Shown here one piece after another: positions 45,406 to 54,814 of a stretch of 64,000 nt of DNA. The notes under the pieces were generated by a model. It worked only from the letters and a program-made list of their open reading frames with translations, ran no database searches and was not told the origin of the DNA. The stretch is from Gastrodia elata (lineage: Eukaryota > Streptophyta > Magnoliopsida > Asparagales > Orchidaceae), in contig CM028669.1 in assembly GCA_016760335.1 (NCBI GenBank), positions 14,814,882 to 14,878,881 on the forward strand, written 5' to 3'. The translations under genes and the position numbers were made by a program. Numbering within the stretch: the stretch's first letter is position 1; the number at the start of each line of letters is the position of its first letter.

Positions 45406-47567
45406 TGACAGACTGTAAATACACGTCTGCGCTTGCACGCAAGTGTACATGGTCTAAAGTAATAAGTGGAAAGTGTGACTTTCTGGGAATTTATCGATCC
45501 TCAGAGAATTGGTTGATTTGGCACTAGGGTGTATCTATTCTCACTAATGTTTAAGCTATAGTATGTATTGGATGAGTGGTCTAAAATTAGCACAAATATT
45601 CACTAAGTAAAATAGCAAGATTTAAGAAAGAGAGGAGAGTTGGGGTCATCCCACATGTCATGACGTAATATTCATGTAGATTGGTTCCTCAAGCTTTATT
45701 ATTTAATGTAATTAAAATTAAGTGCACATTGTTGTCCTTGAGTCTAGCTCAAGGTCTTACAAGTTCAAATCTCGTGTACAAAATGAACTCACATTCGGTT
45801 CTACCTTGGCACAAAGATTCTTATAAGATTCTTGGGATTTAAATTTTAATCTTATTCTCTTGATCAAGAAGAGCTTGATTTTTAAACTTTAGGATCTTAC
45901 AAGCATTGATTTCCACTATGGGCATCACTCGCATCATACATAGTTGAGATGAGGGATTCACATGTTGGGCTCAATGACTATGTCACTTAGTTTATGAGCA
46001 CTCAACACTTCCTTCCTCTACCTCAATTATAATGAGCTAAGAAGCTCATTTAGTGGGTCTTAGCATCACTTACATCAACTCTTTGGTTGAGCTTAGATTG
46101 AGGTGCATTGAGCTTATGAACTTTCTCACATAGTTCCAAGCCTTCATGCACTCATAATTTAGCATCCAACCTAAGGTGAGCTAAGGAGCACAAGATAATT
46201 TGTTCTTGGAGTTTGTTTTTAGTTCTTTTCTCATTATCAAATTCAAGACTAATTAGATAAAAATTTCTTAGTAAGGCAATAAAATCACAAACAAATTATG
46301 CTTGAGGGAAAACATTCATACATTAAGATTACATCATGCAAATGGGACTTAACCCCCAACCCTCCCCAAGGGAGTTTAGCTACTCATTGCATAAGAAAAT
46401 AAGAAAAACACATATATGGATAAATACCCTTTCATGGTCAACTAAAAAGAAATACAAGAGTGGAGTTTAGAATATACTAGGAACACTCCGTAGAAGTTTT
46501 TCGGAATCCTTCTTCTCCTTCTCAATGTTCCCTCCTTAGGTCTCTAATGCTGCCTTCTTCCTCCTCTTCCAAAGCAAGAGCTTGCCTTCCACCCTTGAGG
46601 AGTTCCTCTTTTCCATTGGCTCTCCTCCTTAGTAGAATTTTTGCTAAAATTGTGAACCCTCCTCTAGTCAAGAGGAGGGGTATAAATAGGAAGGGGGGGG
46701 GGCTACCATCCTCCACTTCATTTCAAACTAGCTTTCCATATAAAAATCTGAATTCATCATGATAATAACCTCCATTTATGGTGAGGTGACAATAATCCTC
46801 AATTGTTTACCCAAAACATCACCTCAAAGCTTCCTTTTTCAAATAAAATGGGCTACAGCAGGGAATGATGGCTGGGGACAAAATGCAGGATAGAAGTCAT
46901 GTCCCCAGCCGCATTTAATGCTTGTCTGGGAAAACTTTGCGGCGGGCCGCTGCAGCGCGTCGTGTCGTGCTGCGGCATGCAATGATCCTTCGCACATTCG
47001 CCAAGTCCTACGCTGTCGCGCGTTACCGCGTTTGAGCTTCTGAAGATGTCGCGCTGCAGACCGCTGCAGTGCGTGACTGCGCGCTGTAGTGGGTCATGCT
47101 GCGAAAATCATTATTCAATTAGTTGAGCCCCTATTTTATAAGGTTATTAATATTTCTGCTGCAGACCGCTGCAGCGCGCAATCGCACGCTGTAGCGGGTC
47201 ATTTTGCGAAATGTACTGTTCAATTAGTTGAGCCCCCATTTTATAAAGTTATAAATATTTCTGCTGCAGACCGCTGCAGCGCGCGACCACGCGCTGTAGC
47301 GGGTCATATTGCGAAAAGTACTGTTCAATTAGTTGAGATAAATTTTCATATAGTTTAGATATTTCCACTGCAACCCGCTGCGGCGCGCGGTCGCGTGCTA
47401 CAGCGGTTTTCCTTTAATAAATTATAAGAACTCTACAGAAATGTCTTAGAACTCTTTTGGATTCCATTTCCCTAAAAAAGATAAAAAAATTTGATTTTAG
47501 GAGCAGCATAAAGATCTTAAATAGATGAATTTTCCCCTTTATTTAGATATAATTTATGGATTCATCA
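45406..47567 (-). repeat. 3' LTR of Athila-2
   Basis: From TGACAGACTGTAAATACACG to GGATTCATCA on the plus strand, next to the polypurine tract. It contains the hairpin tandem array (47050-47405), a G-run at about 46693-46702 and a TATA-like site near 46680. Confidence 0.92.
47050..47405. repeat. Approx. 104-bp GC-hairpin tandem repeats, Athila-2 3' LTR
   Basis: Units start near 47055, 47156, 47262 and 47366. Each carries CTGCAGACCGCTGCAGCGCG-type inverted repeats followed by CTGTTCAATTAGTTGAG. Substitutions in the arms are frequent, but the fold potential is kept in most units. Confidence 0.82.
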
Positions 47568-47583
47568 CACCCCCACACTTAAA
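47568..47583 (-). other. Polypurine tract of Athila-2
   Basis: The minus strand reads TTTAAGTGTGGGGGTG before the LTR. It is intact and longer in G than that of Athila-1. Confidence 0.87.
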
Positions 47584-48435
47584 TTCTTGCTCGTCCTCAA
47601 GTAAGCTCAAAATGATAAATTTTTTCTATTTTGGAGGGATGAAAGTCACAATAATGTACATAAAGTAAGTATAAGTCAAAATATACGCATGGCAAAAAAT
47701 GAAATAAATAATGTAGCAATATTAATGTTTTTAATTGTGGCACTAAGGTGGTTTAATCAATGAATCTCCAAATGTTTGAATTTTCAATGCTTGAAATTAG
47801 GTTATGGGTACAATTCATTGTGGACTTATTTAGACTAAAGAATTGGTTAGAGATTCTCAGAGTTGTGCTATATATGCTCCTTCTTATAAATCACAAAGAT
47901 AAAATGTTTAAATGAGAGATATTTTTCTCCATCATTTCTCATTTTGTTCATTTGGGAGAAATATTTTTCATCATCCTTTTTTCTATAAATATTTTGTTCT
48001 TTTCATCCTTTGGGAGAGACATTTTTCTTCATCTTTAATATTTTTGTGATCATGAAGTCCTACGGGAGCCTAGCACACTCCATTTATAATCAATGCTATA
48101 TTTTTTTAGTTTAAATCTAATGCCTTCCCCCACACTTAGCTCAAGCATTTATTTAAATTTTTGGAGATTTAGATTTTCTTCCATTCATTCCTCAATTACA
48201 ACATTTTATTGTTTATAATTTATTTAATCATTTTTGTTAAGCATACTTTTACAAATATCACATTTGATTTTTACATTTTTGTAATTTTTATTTCTTTTGA
48301 AAAATTCAGAAAAAATATGTCAATTAAGAATAACTCAAAAATGCGGGAATATAAAAATTCATAAATTGAAATCTCCAAATAAAAGCATACTAAAACAAAA
48401 GATACAAAAGAAAAATGAAAAATAACAAATACAAC
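47584..48435 (-). other. Non-coding 3' region of Athila-2
   Basis: Homologous to 12710-13560 of Athila-1 and conserved although the upstream gene content differs completely. No credible frame. Confidence 0.7.
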
Positions 48436-49329
48436 CTAATTGATTGTCCTCTTTCCCGCATCGTCTTCCTCCGCTACATAAGCCGTCTCGGTAGGGCAGT
48501 GCGTCTCCGGAATGGGAGCACCGATGGGAGGCCTTGGCAACACAAAGGCATCCGGTCCACCTTGCAAACTCCAATCTTCAAACATCATCCCAAGGGCTTC
48601 GTGGAATTCAGATTGGAACTTGCACTGTAGGCCGATCTCCAATTTGAAGAATCCCATATCGGTTGCAAGAGCCTTGCTAAGCTCCACATGCTGATTGTGG
48701 AGGCGCATTAAAAGTTGGTTCATGAGGTGCGAGTCGGAAGGTGCGGAAGCATCCCCTTTCGGTCCCCTTCTCTTTTTGGGCAGCTTTCGTTCGCTTGCCC
48801 GGACATTTAGGTTTGAAGGGTTAAGGGTGCAGGTAGGGGGAACAACGGAGTCAGAGGAATGGATCTTGACCCCTTGGGTCTCGCACAACCCCGAAATCAA
48901 AGACCTGAAGACCAATGCCGTGCATGGGCCTTTGAGAGCCTTCCAAAGCTGCTCAAAGATTATGCTCGAAATGCGGATTTCGCCCGCCCTAACCAACGAG
49001 CATAGAAGGAGTGCTCGGGCACGGGTCACTTCAATGAAGTGACTCGAGGGCATGACATAACTAGAAATGAAGATTAGCCATGCACTACTCATCTCCGTCA
49101 ATTCGGAGCGAGGAATGTTGGCGAGTCCTCCTTCCCACTCAGTGTCATCATTGACAATTTCCACAATTAGACTACGGGGGTCAAAGCGAGAATCCAAGAG
49201 ATCAGAGTAAGAACAAGAATTTATGTCCCCAAGCCCATAAAATTGCTCAATTTGAGTAATTCCGAGGGTGACCACCTTACCCTGGCAGAAAAGTCGCTGC
49301 CCAGACGCGTCGATCGCATTCGCATACAT
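48436..49329 (-). CDS. 297-codon ORF resembling the 'putative plant transposon protein' domain
   Basis: Open minus-strand frame starting MYANAIDASGQRLFCQGKVV and passing IEQFYGLGDINSC, ARALLLCSLVRAGEIRISSI, IIFEQLWKALKGPC and FRSLISGLCETQGVKI. The order 'YAN..., then QFYGL, then ALL..., then LI..LC' is what I recall of the plant domain annotated as putative plant transposon protein (Pfam Transposase_32), whose biochemical role is unknown. A basic stretch KLPKKRRGPKG looks like a nuclear localisation signal. An N-terminal extension is readable back to an ATG at 49582, through one stop (49490-49492) and a frameshift near 49330, so the ancestral protein was longer, about 380 residues. It lies after the post-pol motif, where other Athila elements carry an env-like ORF; no signal peptide or membrane segment is evident. 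Confidence 0.65.
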   Translation of the reverse strand: MYANAIDASGQRLFCQGKVVTLGITQIEQFYGLGDINSCSYSDLLDSRFDPRSLIVEIVNDDTEWEGGLANIPRSELTEMSSAWLIFISSYVMPSSHFIEVTRARALLLCSLVRAGEIRISSIIFEQLWKALKGPCTALVFRSLISGLCETQGVKIHSSDSVVPPTCTLNPSNLNVRASERKLPKKRRGPKGDASAPSDSHLMNQLLMRLHNQHVELSKALATDMGFFKLEIGLQCKFQSEFHEALGMMFEDWSLQGGPDAFVLPRPPIGAPIPETHCPTETAYVAEEDDAGKRTIN

Positions 49330-49582
49330 TTCCTGGACGATCGCCGGGTATGTAGGTTGCTGTCTTGGTTACAAACTCTCCCCATCCCCGTGGGGTGACT
49401 TGCTCATGCGGGACAGGGTAGGCATTGCTAAAACTCCTCTCCGTAATCAACTTCCATTGGGAAGTGATGGAAACGAAGCAGTGCTCGGCTTACGCCGAAG
49501 AGAACCTCTTGGTGTTGAAAGTTCCTCCGAACGAGGAGGCTTCAACATTCTTTCGAGCAATCACCTTCTTCCCGGTTGACAT

Positions 49583-49858
49583 GGCAAGGGATGAGGATTA
49601 GGAGGATCAAGAACTTAGAGAGAATAGGAGAATTGAAAGGTGCAAGGATAACCCCCCCCCCCCATTCCCTCCTTATTTATAGCCCAAATATTCAAGGCAA
49701 AGAGAAGATAATCATATGGTCTTCCTCATGCCATAAATATGGTGATCCATGTGAAGGGGGCAACTTTTCCAGCAAACTTTTGATTGCCTTGGGAACCCAA
49801 AATGTCATGACTTGTTGACTGCATGTTCCCAAGACAAGAAAAATTTTCTGAAACTGGG
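49583..49858 (-). other. Spacer upstream of the 297-codon ORF
   Basis: No domain recognised. It contains a C-run on the plus strand (about 49651-49662) and TATTTATAGCCC near 49673, which on the minus strand gives a GGGCTATAAATA TATA-like site about 90 bp before the ATG at 49582. This may be chance or an internal promoter. Confidence 0.35.
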
Positions 49859-50045
49859 CAAACCGCTGCAGGCTGCTGCAGCGCACTGCAGTGCGTAGTC
49901 ACGAGATCAAGCGCGAATGGAGCGAAAAATGGTTCTGCGTGCCATCGCGATGCACATCACGCGCGGTTGCCCGCTCAAGCGTGCTGTCATGGATTTTTTG
50001 CTGCAGCGCGCTGTCGCGGAATTTTTGCCGTAGCGCGCTGTCGCA
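49859..50045. repeat. GC-rich hairpin motifs inside Athila-2
   Basis: Contains CGCTGCAGGCTGCTGCAGCG and repeated GCAGCGCGCTGTCGCGGAATTT-like units (two or three near 49995-50045), the same vocabulary as the LTR hairpin repeats but outside the LTR. Possibly derived from LTR sequence by rearrangement. Confidence 0.5.
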
Positions 50046-50046
50046 C

Positions 50047-50051
<5 letters not shown>

Positions 50052-50123
<72 letters not shown>
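50052..50123. repeat. (TA)n followed by T37
   Basis: TA dinucleotide run 50052-50085, then an uninterrupted run of 37 T (50087-50123). In element sense this is a 37-A tract directly after the post-pol motif. Confidence 0.95.
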
Positions 50124-50124
<1 letters not shown>

Positions 50125-50145
50125 GTTGCCTCCTAATAAGCGCTT
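50124..50145 (-). other. Conserved post-pol motif, Athila-2
   Basis: The minus strand reads AAGCGCTTATTAGGAGGCAA then CC, homologous to 13581-13605 with one change. It ends where the A-tract begins and follows the lysine-rich ORF stop by about 33 bp, the same spacing as after pol in Athila-1. Confidence 0.65.
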
Positions 50146-50177
50146 CATTTTACATCCTAAGCTAAACTCACTACAGA

Positions 50178-50495
50178 TCAATATGTTGGATCCGGCGGTT
50201 TCCCTTTCCATAAGCTAAAGATGTCCGAGTGAGCACAACCCTCTTGGTGACTCAAACCCAGTTCATCCTTACCTTCATCTGAATGATCCATTTTTTCATT
50301 TTCAAAATTTTGGGGAGTCTTTTTCTTTCTTTTTCCACATCGCGTTTTTCTCTTTTTCACTCCTTCTTTGCTCCTCTTTTTAGAGGAAGGAGTAGAGTAG
50401 CCATCAGAATTTCTTTCTTCTATCGTCGGGTCTCCTAGAACATTATCTACCCATAACCTCTCTTTTCTAACCTTTTTTCTTAATTCATCCTCCAT
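50178..50495 (-). CDS. Lysine-rich 105-codon ORF in place of pol
   Basis: It starts MEDELRKKVRKERLWVDN and contains a strongly basic cluster KKRSKEGVKKRKTRCGKRKK, then an acidic KMDHSDEGKDELGL, ending KGKPPDPTY. It follows the protease frame directly (the protease ends ...LFKKK, stop, ATG). I do not recognise the family. It could be a fast-evolving Gag/linker remnant or a nuclear-targeting peptide. It sits exactly between the protease and the post-pol motif, i.e. where about 2.9 kb of RT-RNase H-integrase stand in Athila-1. Confidence 0.55.
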   Translation of the reverse strand: MEDELRKKVRKERLWVDNVLGDPTIEERNSDGYSTPSSKKRSKEGVKKRKTRCGKRKKKTPQNFENEKMDHSDEGKDELGLSHQEGCAHSDIFSLWKGKPPDPTY

Positions 50496-50960
50496 TTATT
50501 TCTTTTTAAAGAGAGTGGGTTTTAGATCAATCACTTCTATTTTTCCCTTAACACTAATGCTTATTATACTGTTAGTCACATCTATGATAGCCTTAACACT
50601 CATCAAAAAGGGTCTTCCAAAAATAATCATTGAATTTTTGTTCCATTGGTCCCATTCACACACCACAAAGTCAGTTGGAATAATGAAATTCCCTAATTCA
50701 ACAGTAACATTCTTTATCATTCCTAGAGGAGCAAGGGATTCAAGATTAGCAAACTCCAAAATTATCGAGATATATTCCATCCCTCCTACCTTTAATTATT
50801 CATGGATGAGGTAGGGCATAACATTAACTGAAGCACCTAGATCACACAAGGGATATACAAACACTTCATTTATTATTACGCATGGGATGCTCAACCTCCC
50901 AGGATCTTCACATTTGGGTGCGGTTAGCTTTTCATGGTCATTCCCAGTTCTTCTTTCCAC
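50496..50960 (-). pseudogene. Protease, Athila-2
   Basis: The frame 50496-50780 reads LESLAPLGMIKNVTVELGNF, IIPTDFVVCEWDQWN and IIFGRPFLMSVKAIIDVTNS, the C-terminal half of an Athila-type protease. Upstream (50780-50850) GASVNVMPYLIHE is visible with a stop just after it. The protease differs clearly from that of Athila-1, so the element family is a separate branch despite near-identical LTRs. Confidence 0.8.
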
Positions 50961-51394
50961 TTCCCCTAGTCCAAAATTTGTTGCTTTCTTTTCTCAACAT
51001 TAATTCCTTCTGATACATTCTCAGAATATATCACACTTACCAATTCCCTTGGGTTTATTTCCGTTGAACTGGGTAAAGCCCCTTGCTGCCGAGAGGTTAG
51101 CTGCTTGGAGATTTGCCCCAATTGTGTCTCAATATTCCTAAGGGAGGCTTCTATTCTCGTGACGTGTGATGGTGGCCTCAGTGCGGTGCATGAATTGGGT
51201 TGTTTGATCCTTAAGCAAATTGATGGTCTCTTCTAGATTGTGTTGGTAGTTGTTATTATTATCATTATAATTCATGCCTTGTTGGTTAGATGAATTCCCC
51301 CCATATTGATTAGCATTGTTATTATTATTAGTCCATGAGAAATTTGAGTGGTTTTCTACCCTGGGTTGTACGTATTGAAGTAGGGGTTGTTTGT
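50961..51394 (-). pseudogene. gag tail and linker, Athila-2
   Basis: Asparagine-rich low-complexity stretch (NNNNNANQYGGNSSNQQG near 51290-51320), then LEETINLLKDQTTQFMHRTE (near 51180-51240), the equivalent of the coiled Gag tail of Athila-1. Frames are broken near 51150 and 50980. Confidence 0.65.
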
Positions 51395-52400
51395 TTAGTT
51401 GTTGTTTCTTAGGTAATTAACTTGCTCAGTGTTGTTTTGTACGAAGGGGTTGTTTAAATTATAGCTCTCACTGTTGTTCCTACCCCCGCAAAATTCACAT
51501 TGTACCTCAGAAACCACATTTATATTCATCCTTTCTATCCTTTCGATCAAGGCATGAATTTTTTGTTGAAGGTCTGTTATTTGATTAGATTCAGTTACTT
51601 TAATGGATTCTTTTTTTAGCCTTTCAGAAGGCCATTGGTATGCGTTGTTTGCCATTTCTTCCAAGAGGTCATAAGCTTCTTCTTGGGTTTTTCCACTAAT
51701 TGAGCCACTGCGGCCGCATCAATGAGTGTCCTCATTGGAGCGTTCAAACTATTATAAAAGGTTTGCACTTGCATCCATAGAGGGAACCCATGATGTGGGC
51801 AACACCTGAGGCACTCCTTAAAGCGATCCCACCCGTCATAAAGAGTCTCACCTTCCATCTGAGTAAAGTTGGTGATCTCAATTCTTAACCGTGCAGTTTT
51901 AGCCAGAGGGAAGTATTTGGCTAAGAATTTCTTAGCCAAATTGTCCCAAGTACGGATAGAATCACTCAGTAGAGAGCTGAGCCAACTCTTGGCTCTATCT
52001 CTCAGTGAGAACGGGAATAGCCGCAATTTAACTGCGTTTTCGGAGACACCGTTAAATCTGAAGGTATCACATATTTCAAGGAAAGTTGAAATATGTGAGT
52101 TAGGATCTTCAGTGGCTAATACTCTAAACTGATTATTTTGCACCATGCTTAGTGTGGAAGGTTTGATTTCAAAATTGTGGGCTTCTATATTTGGCCTTAC
52201 AATCGCATGGGGGATTCCCCTAACAGTGGATAGTGCGTAATCTCTAAGTGCTCTACCCCTAGGCTCTTCTAAATTTTTAGTGAAATTATCCATAACAGCT
52301 TGTTGGTTTGATAAATTTTGTTCTCGCCTAGCTTGTAAGTATGTTCTTTCTATTTCGGGGTCAAAAAGATATTCAGTACAGACTCTTTTACTCATACAAG
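51395..52400 (-). pseudogene. gag: gag, Athila-2
   Basis: Start MSKRVCTEYLFDPEIERTYL (Met near 52395). The frame to 51616 includes RGRALRDYALSTVRGIPHAI, LRLFPFSLRDRAKSWLSSLL, KKFLAKYFPLAKTARLRIEI and CCPHHGFPLWMQVQTFYNSL. A single frameshift near 51710 leads to the frame 51395-51664, with EEMANNAYQWPSERLKKESI and a knuckle remnant CEFCGGRNNSES. Apart from this one lesion Gag is whole to this point, much better kept than in copies 1 and 2. Confidence 0.9.
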
Positions 52401-52591
52401 TTATAATATGACTTATCAAGAACTAGTTTGGCAATAAAGATCACACAGATTTTTCAGAAATAAAATATCAAAAAGAAATATTAAATGTTAGCTTGATTAT
52501 TACAACAAATCTACAACTACTAATATATGCGATCAAATTCTTAAATCGCTAGTTACTTATAGATTGTCCTTAATTCAAATCAGAAACCAAA

Positions 52592-52610
52592 TTCGCCAGC
52601 AACGGCGCCA
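52592..52610 (-). other. Primer-binding site (tRNA-Asp), Athila-2
   Basis: The minus strand reads TGGCGCCGTTGCTGGCGAA a few bases after the LTR end. The first 14 or so bases match the complement of plant tRNA-Asp exactly. Confidence 0.88.
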
Positions 52611-52616
52611 AAAACT

Positions 52617-54809
52617 TGATAGACTGTACATACACGTCTGCGCTTGCACGCAAGTGTACGTGGTCTAAAGTAATAAGTGGAAAGTGTGACTTTTCGAGAA
52701 TTTATCGATCCTCAGAGAATTGGTTGATGTGGCACTAAGGTGTATCTATTCTCACTAATGTTTAAGCTATAGTATGTATTGGATGAATGGTCTAAAATTA
52801 GCACAAATATTCACTAAGTAAAATAGCAGTATTTAAGAAAGAGAGGAGAGGTGGGGTCATCCCACATGTCATGATGTAATATTCATGTAGATTAGTTCCT
52901 CAAGCTTTATCATTTAATGTAATTAAAATCAAGTGCACATTGTTATCCTTGAGTCTAGCTCAAGGTCTTACAAGTTCAAATCTCATGCACAAAATGAACT
53001 CACATTCGGTTCTCTTGGCACAAAGATTCTTGTAAGATTCTTAGGATTTAAATTTTAATCTTATTCTCTTGATCAAAAAGAGCTTGATTTTTAAACCTTA
53101 GGATCTTACAAGCATTGATTTCCACTACGAGCATCACTTGCATCATACATAGTTGAGATGAGGGATTCACATATTGGGCTCAATGACTATATCACTTAGT
53201 TTATGAGCACTCAACACTTCCTTCCTCTACCTCAATTATGTTGAGCTAAGGAGCTCATTTAGTGGGTCTTAGCATCACTTGCATCAACTCTTTGGTTAAG
53301 CTTAGATTGAGGTGCATTGAGCTTATGAACTTCTCATATAGTTCCAAGCCTTCATGCACTTATAATCTAGCATCCAACCTAAGGAGAGCTAAGGAGCACA
53401 AGACAATTAGTTCTTGGAGTTTGTTTTTAGTTCTTTTCTCATATTCACATTCAAGACTAATTAGATAAAAATTTCTTAGTAAGGCATTAAAATCACAAAC
53501 AAATTATGCTTGAGGGAAAACATTCATACATTAAGATTACATCATGCAAATGGGACTTAACCCCCAACCCTCCCCATGGGAGTTTAGCTACTCATTGCAC
53601 AATAAAAGAAGAAAAATACATACATGGATAAAGACCCTTTCATGGTCAACTAAAAAGAAATAAAAGAGTGGAGTTTAGAAGATACTACGAACACTCCGTA
53701 GAAGTTCTCCAAAATCCTTCTTCTCCTTCTCAATGTTCTCTCCTTAGGTCTCTAATGCTGCCTTCTTCCTCCTCTTCCAAAGCAAGAGCTTGCCTTCCAC
53801 CCTTGAGGAGTTCCTCTTTTCCCTTGGCTCTCCTCCTTACTTAATAGAATTTTTGCTAAAATTGTGAACCCTCCTCTAGTCAAGAGGAGGGGTATAAATA
53901 GGAAGGTGGGGGGGCTGCCATCCTCCACTTCATTTCAAACCAGCTTTTTCATATAAAAATATGAATTCATCATGACAATAACCTCCATTTATGGTGAGGT
54001 GATAATAATCCTCAGCTGTTTACCTAAAACATCACCTCAAAGCTTCCTTTTTCAAATAAATCGAGCTACAGCAGGGAATGATGACTAGGGACAAAATGCA
54101 GGATAGAGGTCATGTCCCCAGCCGCATTTAATGCTTCTCTGGGAAAAATTTGCTGTGGGCCACTGCAGCGCGCTGGAGCGCGCTATAGCATATCATGGCG
54201 CGCTGCGGTGTGCAATGATCCTTCGCACATTCGCCAAGTCCTACGCTGCTGCGCGGTACCGCATTTGAGCTTTTGAAGATGTCTCGCTGCAGATCGATGC
54301 AGCGCGTGACCGCGCGCTATAGCGGGTCATTCCGTGAAAATCACCATTCAATTAGTTGAGCCCCTGTTTTATAAGGTTATGAATATTTCTGCTGCAGACC
54401 GCTGCAGCGCGCGAGCGCGCGCTATAGCTGGTCATTTTGCAAAAAAACACTATTCAATTAGTTGAGCCCCCATTTTATAAAGTCATAATATTTCCACTGC
54501 AGACCGCAGCAGTACGTGACCGCGCGCTACAATAGGTCATTTTGCGAAAAGTACTGTTCAATTAGTTGAGATAATTTTCATATAGTTTAGATATTTTCGC
54601 TGCAACTTGCTGCGGCGCGCGGTCGCACGCTGCAGTGCGTTGCAGTGGTTTTCCTTTAATAAATTTTAAAAACACTGCAGAAATGCCTTAGAACTTCTTT
54701 GGATTCCATTTCCCTGAAAAAGATAAAAAAAAATTATTTTAGGAGCAGCATAAAGATCTTAAATAGATGAATTTTTCCCTTTATTTAGATATAATCTATG
54801 GATTCATCA
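52617..54809 (-). repeat. 5' LTR of Athila-2
   Basis: From TGATAGACTGTACATACACG (plus strand) to GGATTCATCA, followed by target duplication ATCCC. 2193 bp. Includes the hairpin array 54285-54655. Confidence 0.92.
54285..54655. repeat. Approx. 104-bp GC-hairpin tandem repeats, Athila-2 5' LTR
   Basis: Units start near 54290, 54390, 54493 and 54597, homologous to 47050-47405. One unit has lost part of its palindrome (CGCTACAATAGG). Confidence 0.8.
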
Positions 54810-54814
54810 ATCCC

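Larger units (their letters stand above)
45406..54809 (-). mobile_element. Athila-2: complete, pol-less Athila-type element with extra ORFs
   Basis: 9404-bp minus-strand element with perfect target duplication ATCCC (45401-45405, 54810-54814), two full LTRs (2162 and 2193 bp, about 94% alike by eye), an intact tRNA-Asp primer site and a polypurine tract. The interior carries gag and protease, but RT, RNase H and integrase are absent. In their place are a lysine-rich ORF (50178-50495) and, beyond the post-pol motif, a 297-codon ORF (48436-49329). The element therefore needed enzymes from another Athila, yet clearly transposed. The LTRs match those of Athila-1, a plausible helper family. Confidence 0.9.

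Noticed and set aside
48695..49042. 115-codon plus-strand ORF
   Set aside because: Antisense shadow of the better supported 297-codon minus-strand ORF.
50052..50123. Sequencing or assembly error at the long T-run
   Set aside because: Cannot be excluded for the exact length, but the flanking post-pol motif and ORFs are intact, so the tract itself is treated as real.
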